Shown here piece by piece: positions 56,283-64,000 of a stretch of 64,000 nt of DNA; the first letter of the stretch is position 1; the number at the start of each line of letters is the position of its first letter. The translations under genes were made by a program, and so were the position numbers. Below the pieces are notes generated by a model. That model was not told the origin of the DNA and searched no databases. It worked only from the letters and a program-made list of their open reading frames with translations. The stretch is from Acidobacteriota bacterium (GTDB lineage Bacteria > Acidobacteriota > Blastocatellia > Pyrinomonadales > Pyrinomonadaceae): the NCBI GenBank assembly GCA_016715115.1, contig JADKBM010000001.1:310001-374000 (forward strand), written 5' to 3'.

Positions 56283-56413
56283 ATTGTTCTCCTCGTTTCG
56301 AAAAGATTAACCGAAATTCCATTCGATTCAAAACTGGAAATCCATACATACCGATCAATTGACCTCTGCTCGGTTTGGGCATATATTCGCCGGTAAGACT
56401 CTAACGTGGACAT

Positions 56414-59400
56414 ATGAAGAAAAAACATTTCATGATGTATGGCGTGATCGTCGCGATTTCGGTGGCGGCTGGCTTAAACCTGAGGTCGGCTAACGCGGAA
56501 AGCCAGTCTCAGTTTTCAAGTCCGGCCGCGGGTGCTGGCGGCGTTTGCAACGACGGCTGGGACAGCGCTTTCTCAATCACCGGCACTGACGGCTCCGTGC
56601 GTAGTATCGTGTCCGATGGCGCCGGAAACGTTTACATCGCCGGCAGTTTCTCCGTGGTCAACGGTGTCGCCGCGAACCGGATCGCAAAATGGAACGGAAC
56701 CACCTGGACTGCGTTAGGATCCGGCATCTCCGGCGGAAACATTCTCGCTATTGCGGTCTCGGGCACCGACGTCTACGTTGGCGGCGGATTCACTTCGGCC
56801 GGCGGAGTCGCGGCGAACAAGGTTGCCAAATGGAACGGCAGCTCCTGGTCTGCGCTCGGAAGCGGACTTGGAACCGGTTTCGAGGCGGTTTACGCGCTCG
56901 CCGCATCTGGGACCGATGTCTACGCCGGCGGGACGTTTACAACGGGTGCCGGGTCTTCGTTACACATCGCTCGGTGGGACGGTTCGGCATGGAACGGACT
57001 AGGATCAGGAGCCGACTCGGACGTCCTCGCGATTGCCGTTTCCGGAAACACGGTTTATGCCGGAGGCCGGTTTTCGACAGCAGACGGCGTCGCGGCGAGT
57101 CGCGTCGCGAAATGGGACGGAGCAACTTGGTCGCCTCTCGGAGCCGGGGTTTTTGGATACGTGCAGGCTCTGCAGATCGTCGGGACCGATCTTTACGTCG
57201 GCGGCGGGATCAGCTCAGGCGTTCCCGGCGGCAACAATATCGCCAAATGGAACGGATCCATATGGACCGCGCTCGGAACCGGGATCGGCGACGCGCCAAT
57301 AGGCTTGCCGCCGGTCTCGGCGATCACGGTTTCCGGCAACGACGTCTATGTTGGCGGCGCATTCGCGAGCGCCGGCGGATCATCAAGCATCGCCCGCATC
57401 GCGCGCTGGGACGGCGTCCAATGGAATGCCCTCGGAAGCGGAACGGGCGGGTCGGCGAGCCAGGTCAACGGCATTGCGGCCGCCGGAAGCACCGTTTTCG
57501 TCGGCGGTGATTTCGCGACCGCCGGCGGATTGCAGGCCAAAAGCATCGCGACCTGGAATTCCGGCACGTGGTCCGCGTTTCCGGGAACGGGCCTTGAGTC
57601 AACGCCCTCCGCAATCGCGCCGGCCGGAACCGATGTCTACGTTGGCGGCGCATTTACAACGGCCGGAGGCGTTCCGGCCAACAACATCGCGAAATGGAAC
57701 GGATCGAACTGGTTGGCACTCGGGACCGGAACCAACGGTACCGTTTCAGCGATCGCCGTTTCCGGAAACGATCTTTACGTCGGAGGTACATTCACAAACG
57801 CCGGCGGCGTCACCGTGAGCAACATTGCCAAATGGAACGGCGCAAGCTGGTCGGCGCTTGGTCCAGGCGTCGGCGGACCCGTTTATGCGATCGCCGTTTC
57901 GGGCGAGGACATCTACGTCGGTGGCGGTTTCACGACGGCCGGGGGAAACGCCGCGAACCGGGTCGCCAAATGGAACGGATCGTCCTGGAGCGGTCTGAAC
58001 TCGGCGATCATTCCGAACTCTGTCACTGCGATCGCGGTCGCTGGGAACAGTGTGTATGTCGGCGCCGGTTACACGACGCTTGACGGGCCCAATTATTTCC
58101 TGAAATACGAGGGATCGGCGTGGACGCCTCTCGGGACCGGAATGACAGGCGGCGGAGTGGATTCGATCGCGGTTTCGGGATCGGACGTATATGTATCCGG
58201 CGGGTTTACGTCGGTCGGCGGATTGTCCGCGGCCCGCGTCGCGAAATGGAACGGCGCGAGTTGGTCGGCACTCGGTTCGGGACTGCCAGGTAATTCGAAC
58301 CTGGTACGGTTGGCGATGTCGGGAACGGATCTTATCGCAGTCGGCGATTTCACGGTCGCCGGCGGAATTCCCGCGAACCGTGCCGCGAAATGGAACGGCT
58401 CCGCGTGGTCGCCGCTCGGAGCCGGTTTGAATGGAAGCGGGACGCAGGTCGCGGCGGCCGGCGGCGAGATCTATGCCGCCGGAAATTTCGCGGTCGCCGG
58501 ATGCAACGTGTCGCCGTTTTTCGCCCGCTGGCGAAACAACCGCTGGCTTGGTTCGACTACTGACTGGCACGCGGCCTCGAACTGGTCCGACGGAACCTTG
58601 CCTGGGGCCGGAACCGGTGTGACCATATCCAACAACGACGCGCTGATCGCGTCGGGGAACGTAACGCTAACCAGCCTGATCGTGAGCGGTTCGCGTACCG
58701 TGACGATCGCCGCCAGCCGGACTTTGACCGTCAACGGCCGTCTCGATCTTTCAAACGGCAACATCGCCGGCGCCGGGACGCTGATCGTCAACGGCGACCT
58801 GAATCTTAATGGTGAATCTCTGTCGGGGCTGTCTTCGGTCACGGTCAACGGAAATCTGTATCTCGGCGCGGGATTGGTCTCGGGAGTTTCGAGTTTCGTC
58901 GTCAGCGATTGCCGGGCGGCGGCGATAGCCGGCGGCAGCGCATCTTCTTTTTTCGTATCTCCGCTCACACGCTGCGTTTCGGGGAACGGCGTTTTCCGGT
59001 TTCCGGTCGGCGCCGGCGGTGTTTATTCGCCGGTCGAGCTTTCCGCGGTTTCGGGAAGCGGGAGTTTCACCGTCGAAGCGAGATCGGGCGCCTATTCGGG
59101 TGCGGCGAACGGGCTTCCGGCGAACAGGCTCCAGCGTTGGTGGAATCTTGCGAACGGCGGCATCACGCAAGCCGATGCGACATTCTCGTACCCCGATTCC
59201 GACGTCGTCGGATACGAACCGCGCTACAAGGTCTTCAGCATCAGCGGCGGAAACGCGCAACTTTTGCCGACAACGCTGAACGCGACGACGAACCGCGCGT
59301 CGGTCTCGGCGCTCAGCACTTTTTCGGCGTTCACTATGGCGGAAGGGCCGTCAACCCCGCAGATGCTCAAGGGCCGCGTTCGATCGTCTGCCGGTCGGGG

Positions 59401-59617
59401 AGGCAACGGAGTCATTCTCACGTTGACCGACCAAGCGGGCAATGTTCGGTACACGGTAACCAATTCGTTCGGCTACTACCGATTCCAGAACGTATTGACC
59501 TGGGAGACTTACACGATCCGTGTGTTTTCGAAACTCTACGTCTTCAGCTCGGACACGCGGGTCTTCGAGTTCACAGACAATCCGACCGACTTCGATTTCA
59601 CGGCGACGAACCGTTGA
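56414..59617 (+). CDS. Secreted repeat (beta-propeller) protein, 14 copies of a ~47-aa unit
   Basis: A 1067-aa exported protein with signal peptide (1-29). From ~55 to ~715 there are about 14 repeats of the form 'IAVSGTDVYVGGGFTSAGG...ANxIAKWNGSSWSALGSG'. Trp-Asn-Gly and Gly-Gly-x-Phe are the fixed points, as in Kelch-like or delta-60-like propellers. A 'WLGSTTDWHAASNWSDGTLP' stretch follows, then a beta-helix-like region (~740-850). The protein ends with a carboxypeptidase-regulatory-like domain ('GRVRSSAGRGGNGVILTLTD'). The role is unknown; it is probably surface binding. The repeats are similar enough to recombine. Confidence 0.88.
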   Translation: MKKKHFMMYGVIVAISVAAGLNLRSANAESQSQFSSPAAGAGGVCNDGWDSAFSITGTDGSVRSIVSDGAGNVYIAGSFSVVNGVAANRIAKWNGTTWTALGSGISGGNILAIAVSGTDVYVGGGFTSAGGVAANKVAKWNGSSWSALGSGLGTGFEAVYALAASGTDVYAGGTFTTGAGSSLHIARWDGSAWNGLGSGADSDVLAIAVSGNTVYAGGRFSTADGVAASRVAKWDGATWSPLGAGVFGYVQALQIVGTDLYVGGGISSGVPGGNNIAKWNGSIWTALGTGIGDAPIGLPPVSAITVSGNDVYVGGAFASAGGSSSIARIARWDGVQWNALGSGTGGSASQVNGIAAAGSTVFVGGDFATAGGLQAKSIATWNSGTWSAFPGTGLESTPSAIAPAGTDVYVGGAFTTAGGVPANNIAKWNGSNWLALGTGTNGTVSAIAVSGNDLYVGGTFTNAGGVTVSNIAKWNGASWSALGPGVGGPVYAIAVSGEDIYVGGGFTTAGGNAANRVAKWNGSSWSGLNSAIIPNSVTAIAVAGNSVYVGAGYTTLDGPNYFLKYEGSAWTPLGTGMTGGGVDSIAVSGSDVYVSGGFTSVGGLSAARVAKWNGASWSALGSGLPGNSNLVRLAMSGTDLIAVGDFTVAGGIPANRAAKWNGSAWSPLGAGLNGSGTQVAAAGGEIYAAGNFAVAGCNVSPFFARWRNNRWLGSTTDWHAASNWSDGTLPGAGTGVTISNNDALIASGNVTLTSLIVSGSRTVTIAASRTLTVNGRLDLSNGNIAGAGTLIVNGDLNLNGESLSGLSSVTVNGNLYLGAGLVSGVSSFVVSDCRAAAIAGGSASSFFVSPLTRCVSGNGVFRFPVGAGGVYSPVELSAVSGSGSFTVEARSGAYSGAANGLPANRLQRWWNLANGGITQADATFSYPDSDVVGYEPRYKVFSISGGNAQLLPTTLNATTNRASVSALSTFSAFTMAEGPSTPQMLKGRVRSSAGRGGNGVILTLTDQAGNVRYTVTNSFGYYRFQNVLTWETYTIRVFSKLYVFSSDTRVFEFTDNPTDFDFTATNR

Positions 59618-59696
59618 GCGCGATTCTGATGCTTCGGAGACTTAAACCGTTTCAATCGCATCGAATTGCGAGATGCTTAGGCGCGGTTTTCCAAGA

Positions 59697-60479
59697 ATGG
59701 CACGATTCAAGCTCGAGAAATGGTATTTCGACTGTGTCACCGCAAGCGGTACCGTCTTTATCGGTTACGCCGCGAAGTTGAATGCCGGTCCTTTCCGTCT
59801 TGGATACGGCGCCGTGATCACAAAAGCGGCGGACGGGCCGCCGACGCAACGCCAGTCGTTCTTCAATGGAACCGTTGACGACGCGGCGGGGAACACTCTT
59901 TGGACGAACGATCCGCTCAAGGTCCGCGGTGAGTGGACGGCAGGCTCGGGAATCCCGCCGACGATCCTGTTGGACGAATCCGCAGGACGCATCGAGTGGC
60001 AGTGTCTCGGCGCGAACTGTGCCGTCGATGTCCGCCTTGACGGGCAATCGATGATCGGAACAGGCTATGTCGAAAAACTGTCGATGACGATACCTCCCTG
60101 GCGGCTCCCCTTCACGGAACTGCGTTGGGGCCGTTTCATAAGCGATGATCGCAGCAACTACCTGGTCTGGATCGATATGAGAGGCGAAACGCCGCGAAAC
60201 TGGGTTTGGTTCAACTCGCCGCGGCCCGTCGCTGGAACCGTCGACGGCGACGGAGTCCGTGCGAACGATGCGGAGCTGATCTTCAACGGCTCCGCGCCCC
60301 TGCGTAGCGGCAATGTCGCCGAATCAATTTTTGGGCGCTTCCAATTCCTGAAGATCCTGCTCCCTAGGGGCGCGCGTGGAATCCGGGAAGACAAGCGAGT
60401 CTGTGATTGTCTGTTGAGGACGCAAGGGGCGGAGTCGAAGGGCTCCGCGATCTACGAGGTCGTGATATGGGGTCGATAA
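59697..60479 (+). CDS. CrtC/AttH-like lipocalin-fold protein
   Basis: A ~260-aa soluble protein without a signal peptide. 'LEKWYFDCVTASGTVFIGYAA', 'RIEWQCLGANCAVDV' and 'GTGYVEKLSMTIPPWRLPFTELRWGRF' are the double-lipocalin pattern of the CrtC/AttH/tocopherol-cyclase-like group. In the CrtC family the enzyme hydrates carotenoids. Here no carotenoid gene is seen, and the role may be lipid modification or binding. It overlaps the next gene by 13 bases, so the two are made together. I use the ATG at 59697. A 79-base gap separates it from the repeat protein. Confidence 0.72.
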   Translation: MARFKLEKWYFDCVTASGTVFIGYAAKLNAGPFRLGYGAVITKAADGPPTQRQSFFNGTVDDAAGNTLWTNDPLKVRGEWTAGSGIPPTILLDESAGRIEWQCLGANCAVDVRLDGQSMIGTGYVEKLSMTIPPWRLPFTELRWGRFISDDRSNYLVWIDMRGETPRNWVWFNSPRPVAGTVDGDGVRANDAELIFNGSAPLRSGNVAESIFGRFQFLKILLPRGARGIREDKRVCDCLLRTQGAESKGSAIYEVVIWGR

Positions 60480-61852
60480 AGACGATCTTTGCCAAGATTC
60501 TTTACGCGGCGCTCTTCGTCGTTCTTCTCCCGTGTTTTCTGGTGTTGTTTGCGGTGAACGTCGAGATTCCGCTTACGATCGAACGGTTTCCGTGGATCGG
60601 GGCGGTTTTCGCGGGCCTCGGAACCGTCGTTATGCTCTGGGGAATGCTGGATATCCGGTTCCGCGGCAACGGTTTGCCGATGAATGCCTTTCCGCCGGAA
60701 AAGCTGGTCGTGGACGGAATCTACCGCTGGATCCCGCATCCGATCTATACAGGCTTCGTGCTGATCTGTTTCGGCGCTTCCCTGTTCCAGGGTTCCGCGA
60801 CGGGAGCGCTTCTCGTAACTCCGATCATCGCGCTTTCGGCGACGGCATTGGTCTTGGGCTACGAACGCCCATACCTGCTTGATACCTTCGGTAAACTGCC
60901 GCGACCCGTTTTGGGAATCACGAATATGCTTGGCCCGATCGGCCGCGCTCTACGTCTGAACGATGTCTGGCCGTCTCTTCTCCGATTGAACGAGCGGCTT
61001 GCCAACGCCTGGGACGCGAAAAGGATCGGCTCCGCTCGAGTAATCAATCACGCGGTTTTCGCTGGCGTTGCGGGAGGCGCGGGTTGCTTCATCACCGTGC
61101 TTGCGGCCGGGAACGAACACGTGGCGACGGTCTCGCTGACAATGTCGGCGAGCATCCTCGGTGCCGCGGTAGTCGGGCAACTGATGGAAGGCTCATCGGA
61201 AGGCCTGAGCCGCCCGCTCGGCTACTTCGGAGGATTGCTCGGGATCGCGGCTGTCGGCGTCGTTCTCATGATGATCTCTTTTCCGATGCTGCCGGTTCTG
61301 GCTGCTTTTGCGCTCGCGGGCTCGTGGACGCAGGCGATCGGCCGGTTGCGCTGCATTATTCAGGGTTGTTGTCACGGTGCGCCCACGCGAACCGGAGATT
61401 CGGGCATCGTGGTTGTTAACCCGCATTCTCGGGTGACTCTCGCCGGACTCAACGGGACGCGCATTTATCCGACACAGCTTTATTCGATTCTCGGCAACGT
61501 CGTCATCGGTACCGTGCTCGCGTCCTTGTGGACGGCCGGCGTGGCCCTGACTCTGGTGATCGGGCTTTATCTGGTACTGGCAGGACTCGTTCGATTTGTC
61601 GAAGAACGCTATCGGGGCGAGCCGCGGACAAGTATCACCGGCGGTCTGCGAATCTATCAGTGGTTCACGATCGGTATGGTGATCGCCGGGGCGCTCGCCA
61701 TGATGGTCGATTCGGAAAATGCTCGTCCGGTCACTGCCTCGGCGATCTTGCCGGCAGTTGCAACGGGCATCGTGTTCTTTTTCGTTTGTGGATTTGCGGC
61801 AGGCGTCGACTTCCCCGAATCCACGCGAAAGTTCTCGAGGTTGTCGGGTTGA
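60467..61852 (+). CDS. Fusion of ICMT-like methyltransferase and Lgt-like transferase (membrane)
   Basis: A ~461-aa polytopic protein. The first ~150 residues have about four helices and 'GNGLPMNAFPPEKLVVDGIYRWIPHPIYTGF', the SAM-dependent isoprenylcysteine/phospholipid methyltransferase pattern (the His-Pro pair and Tyr-Arg of the active site). The last ~270 residues have six to seven helices with 'GRLRCIIQGCCHGAP', 'GTRIYPTQLYSILGN' and 'LVRFVEERYRG', the prolipoprotein diacylglyceryl transferase (Lgt) pattern. The two enzymes are normally separate. The ATG at 60467 overlaps the CrtC-like gene. The fused product may modify a lipid or a lipoprotein. Confidence 0.8.
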   Translation: MGSIKTIFAKILYAALFVVLLPCFLVLFAVNVEIPLTIERFPWIGAVFAGLGTVVMLWGMLDIRFRGNGLPMNAFPPEKLVVDGIYRWIPHPIYTGFVLICFGASLFQGSATGALLVTPIIALSATALVLGYERPYLLDTFGKLPRPVLGITNMLGPIGRALRLNDVWPSLLRLNERLANAWDAKRIGSARVINHAVFAGVAGGAGCFITVLAAGNEHVATVSLTMSASILGAAVVGQLMEGSSEGLSRPLGYFGGLLGIAAVGVVLMMISFPMLPVLAAFALAGSWTQAIGRLRCIIQGCCHGAPTRTGDSGIVVVNPHSRVTLAGLNGTRIYPTQLYSILGNVVIGTVLASLWTAGVALTLVIGLYLVLAGLVRFVEERYRGEPRTSITGGLRIYQWFTIGMVIAGALAMMVDSENARPVTASAILPAVATGIVFFFVCGFAAGVDFPESTRKFSRLSG

Positions 61853-61896
61853 TCCGACACCAACCGACACCAACCGATCCGATCTGCCCGTGATTT

Positions 61897-61929
61897 GCAA
61901 AAAAAAGGCCGGAGTGGGCCCCGGCCTTT
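61897..61929 (-). terminator. Rho-independent terminator between convergent genes
   Basis: AAAGGCCGG (61904-61912) pairs with CCGGCCTTT (61921-61929). Read on the - strand, the stem runs into a T8. It ends the LVIVD gene and, more weakly, the + strand fusion gene. Confidence 0.85.
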
Positions 61930-61961
61930 GGTCTATTCGGTCACGTGTTCGCAACCCTTGG

Positions 61962-63875
61962 TTAAAGCGCCGGTTGCTTCAGAATCTCAGCCAGGCCGCG
62001 GATCCGGGCGGCGTCGGCTTCGTTCTTCGCAGCGGCGGCTTCGACCGACGGTGCGAGTTTGTTGAGTTCCTTCGCCGTCTTCTTGTTCAGCTTTGAGATC
62101 TCGGCGTCCCGTATCGCTTTGCGGACCGCCGCGATCCGCTCGGACGGAAGCGCCCGCGAACGCTCCAACTGATCGACATACGCCTTGGCAACGACCAGCC
62201 GCCGCGGCCAAACGGTTCGTTCCTGTGACTGAACGTTCAGTTCGGCGACGCGAACCGTTTTCGCGGCGTCGATCTCGTTTTGCGTCAGATTGGCTGTCGG
62301 CGTGAGTTCGAAAACATCAAGCCCGCGTTCGATCTCAGAGCCGTAAATATGGCCGTTGTACCAGTAAGCAGACCAGAATCCCGCCAGGATCAGCATTTTG
62401 GGATCGATCGCGCCGCGGTCGAAATATCCGATCTCGACCGGACTTGCCGGATCCGTGAAATCCATCAGCGAAATGCCGCCCTGATACCACGCCTGAACTT
62501 TGATGTCGCGGCCCGGAACCGGGATCAGCGAACCGTTATGCGCGACGCAGTTCTCGGTGTCGCCCTGCGCTGCCGGCAATTTGTAGTAGTTCTTGAAATC
62601 AAGCTTGCCGTCCTTGAGGCCGAAGATCGCGTTTGCCCCCCAAACGTTCGGGTCGGTGGCACGGCAGCGCGCGCCCATTCCGCCGCCCCATTCATCGGTG
62701 AAGACAACCTTTTTGCCGTCGTTCGAGAACGAGGCCGAATGCCAATAGGCGTAATTCTTGTCGTTGACGGCGTCGATCCGCTTCGGATTCGCCGGATCGC
62801 GTATGTCGAGCAGGATTCCGTTGCCCGAACAAGCGCCGGCGGCAAGTCCGATCTCCGGGTAGACCGTGATGTCGTGGCACTGGTCGGTCTCGACCGGACG
62901 GGTCGCGCCGTTGTTGGCGTGCGAGCCGCCGTCGGTCAGAGCGTTGATCTTGGTGTCGTCGGCGAAGACGCGCGGGCTGGACACGACCTTCGCGTTCTGC
63001 GGCGCCGCGACCGGGACCTTGATCACCTCGATCCGGAAATACGCGGTATTCGGATCCTTGTCGGGCGGCCCGTCCGAACATCCGGCCAGTTCTTCGCTTT
63101 GACGGACGAACGAGGTTCCCGATACATAAACGTAAACGTTTTCCTTGTCCTTCGGATCGACGACAAGCGTGTGCGTGTGCGAGCCGCGACACGTTTGAAC
63201 TGCGCCGACCTGTTTCGGATTGCGGATGTCGGCGATGTCAAAGATGCGGACGCCGCGAAAGCGGTCCTTGTTCGCCGCCGGAATCTCGGGGTTCTGGCCG
63301 GCCTCGGGCGGCACCGGCGCAAAACCGTCAACGCCGCAATCGAGCCGTCCGTTGGGCATTTCGACCGACATAAACAAAAGATTGCCGAAAACCGAAACAT
63401 CGCCCTGGCCACCGGGGCAAAGCAGCGATGTCAGAAGTTTCGCCTTCGACGGGTCGCCGATGTCATAGATGTTGATGCCGTAAAAGTTGCCGAGAAAGAG
63501 TCGATTGCCCTGAAACGCGATGTCCGAATTGGCGAACGCGAGCCCGGCGTACGAGAGCCGAAACGGTTTCGGGATCATCGCCGGATCCGGAATGCCGAGT
63601 TGGGAAAGCGTCGATTTGACCCGCGGCGAGTCGGGATCGTCGGTCGCGAGCTGAAAAGCGTCGGGCTTTTTCATCAGTTGGACGTGTTTGATCCCCAACG
63701 CGGTCTCGCCCGCGTCGTAAACGCCCGGCGTGAGCTTCGACCGGGGATCATCGACGTTCGCGCCCTTCATCCCGACCGGGAGTTTCGGTGCCGGTTCGAC
63801 GTTCTGGGCCAACGAGGCAACCGCGAACGCGGCGACCAACAATATCGCAAAAAGTACCAGTTTGATTCGGTTCAT
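61962..63875 (-). CDS. Exported LVIVD-repeat protein
   Basis: A 637-aa protein with a signal peptide (1-23). The body is a beta-propeller of LVIVD repeats, seen as 'IAFQGNRLFLGNFYGINIYDIGDPSKAKLL', 'VFGNLLFMSVEMPNG', 'GVRIFDIADIRNPKQVGAVQ' and 'GGISLMDFTDPASPVEIGYF'. Several Cys pairs and 'CHDITVYPEIGLAAGACSGNGILLDIRDPANP' are typical of this group in soil bacteria. The last ~90 residues are helical and charged. Function is unknown; it is a secreted or surface binding protein. It starts 11 bases after a DUF305-like gene, and the pair is common as an operon. Confidence 0.9.
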   Translation of the reverse strand: MNRIKLVLFAILLVAAFAVASLAQNVEPAPKLPVGMKGANVDDPRSKLTPGVYDAGETALGIKHVQLMKKPDAFQLATDDPDSPRVKSTLSQLGIPDPAMIPKPFRLSYAGLAFANSDIAFQGNRLFLGNFYGINIYDIGDPSKAKLLTSLLCPGGQGDVSVFGNLLFMSVEMPNGRLDCGVDGFAPVPPEAGQNPEIPAANKDRFRGVRIFDIADIRNPKQVGAVQTCRGSHTHTLVVDPKDKENVYVYVSGTSFVRQSEELAGCSDGPPDKDPNTAYFRIEVIKVPVAAPQNAKVVSSPRVFADDTKINALTDGGSHANNGATRPVETDQCHDITVYPEIGLAAGACSGNGILLDIRDPANPKRIDAVNDKNYAYWHSASFSNDGKKVVFTDEWGGGMGARCRATDPNVWGANAIFGLKDGKLDFKNYYKLPAAQGDTENCVAHNGSLIPVPGRDIKVQAWYQGGISLMDFTDPASPVEIGYFDRGAIDPKMLILAGFWSAYWYNGHIYGSEIERGLDVFELTPTANLTQNEIDAAKTVRVAELNVQSQERTVWPRRLVVAKAYVDQLERSRALPSERIAAVRKAIRDAEISKLNKKTAKELNKLAPSVEAAAAKNEADAARIRGLAEILKQPAL

Positions 63876-63886
63876 CGTGTTGATTT

Positions 63887-64000
63887 CTACGGTTTTTCAC
63901 CAAGCAAGGTTTGCATTATTTTGATTTCGGCGCGTTGGCCGGTATCGACATCGCTCGTGAAGTTGAAGAGTTCGGCGTCCTGGCCGGCACCGGCTGTATC
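63887..64000 (-). CDS. DUF305-like protein, C-terminal end (5' part outside window)
   Basis: The last 37 codons are open to the window edge. The final residues 'DAELFNFTSDVDTGQRAEI' and 'MQTLLGEKP' look like the C-terminal helix of DUF305 proteins, which end in a Gln-x-x-Glu-Ile-x-x-Met run. The TAG is at 63887-63889. DUF305 proteins are small exported ferritin-like four-helix proteins. It precedes the LVIVD gene by 11 bases and is co-transcribed with it. The family call rests on a short piece. Confidence 0.6.
   Translation of the reverse strand, partial: DTAGAGQDAELFNFTSDVDTGQRAEIKIMQTLLGEKP

Overview
This 64 kb window is a bacterial chromosome segment of moderately high G+C. It has no rRNA, tRNA or CRISPR array that I can see. 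The gene styles point to Acidobacteriota, class Blastocatellia (Pyrinomonadales-like): secreted proteins ending in FG-GAP/VCBS 'DYDGDGK-D-AVFRP' repeats, an LVIVD-repeat protein next to a DUF305-like gene, TIMP-like secreted proteins, a FHA-ABC transporter, a TMTC-like TPR glycosyltransferase and a large PilX-like pilin. This assignment rests on family content, not on a marker gene.

Layout. (1) 1-9482, + strand: end of a secreted FG-GAP protein, a 1352-aa M36 fungalysin-type metalloprotease with the same C-terminal architecture, ppk1, and a CxxCH/FG-GAP secreted protein. (2) 9483-20972, - strand: a type IV pilus locus in two blocks. pilM-N-O-P-Q (20972 to 15811) ends at a strong terminator. 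A minor pilin block follows (fimT/gspH-like, pilV-like, 994-aa pilX-like, pilW-like with a Pro/Thr tail). (3) 21.8-34.4 kb: metabolic and housekeeping genes. These are an alpha/beta hydrolase and a GNAT enzyme, a divergent acyl-CoA dehydrogenase / APH-like kinase pair resembling split ACAD10/11 or LvaA/LvaC, a membrane-anchored GH1 glucosidase, folK-panB-panC, a redoxin without its cysteines, maf, dciA, and gatC-lipoprotein-gatA.

(4) 34.4-44 kb: a 37-bp tandem repeat array between convergent genes, then TlpA, a triple-FHA ABC exporter, an M19 dipeptidase, a TIMP-like protein, a TMTC-like protein and a DUF5715-like lipoprotein. (5) 44-56.3 kb: accessory region. It holds an S9 peptidase, a Phd/PIN toxin-antitoxin pair with a palindromic operator, a CocE-type hydrolase, an AbiEi/AbiEii pair followed by a decayed fragment of a second CocE gene, a squalene-cyclase-like toroid protein, a lipoprotein, ClbS/DfsB-like and DUF1801 proteins, a frameshifted TIMP/carboxypeptidase-regulatory gene and a Tat-exported dienelactone hydrolase. 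(6) 56.4-64 kb: a 14-repeat secreted propeller protein, a CrtC/AttH-like lipocalin coupled to an ICMT-Lgt fusion membrane enzyme, and a convergent LVIVD/DUF305 unit.

Most intergenic gaps longer than 250 bp contain inverted or tandem repeats rather than genes. The most unusual items are the 8+1-copy repeat array at 34420-34739, the lipocalin/ICMT-Lgt pair, and the AbiE module sitting beside a CocE remnant. All functional calls come from reading the sequence and remembered family features; no database search was run.
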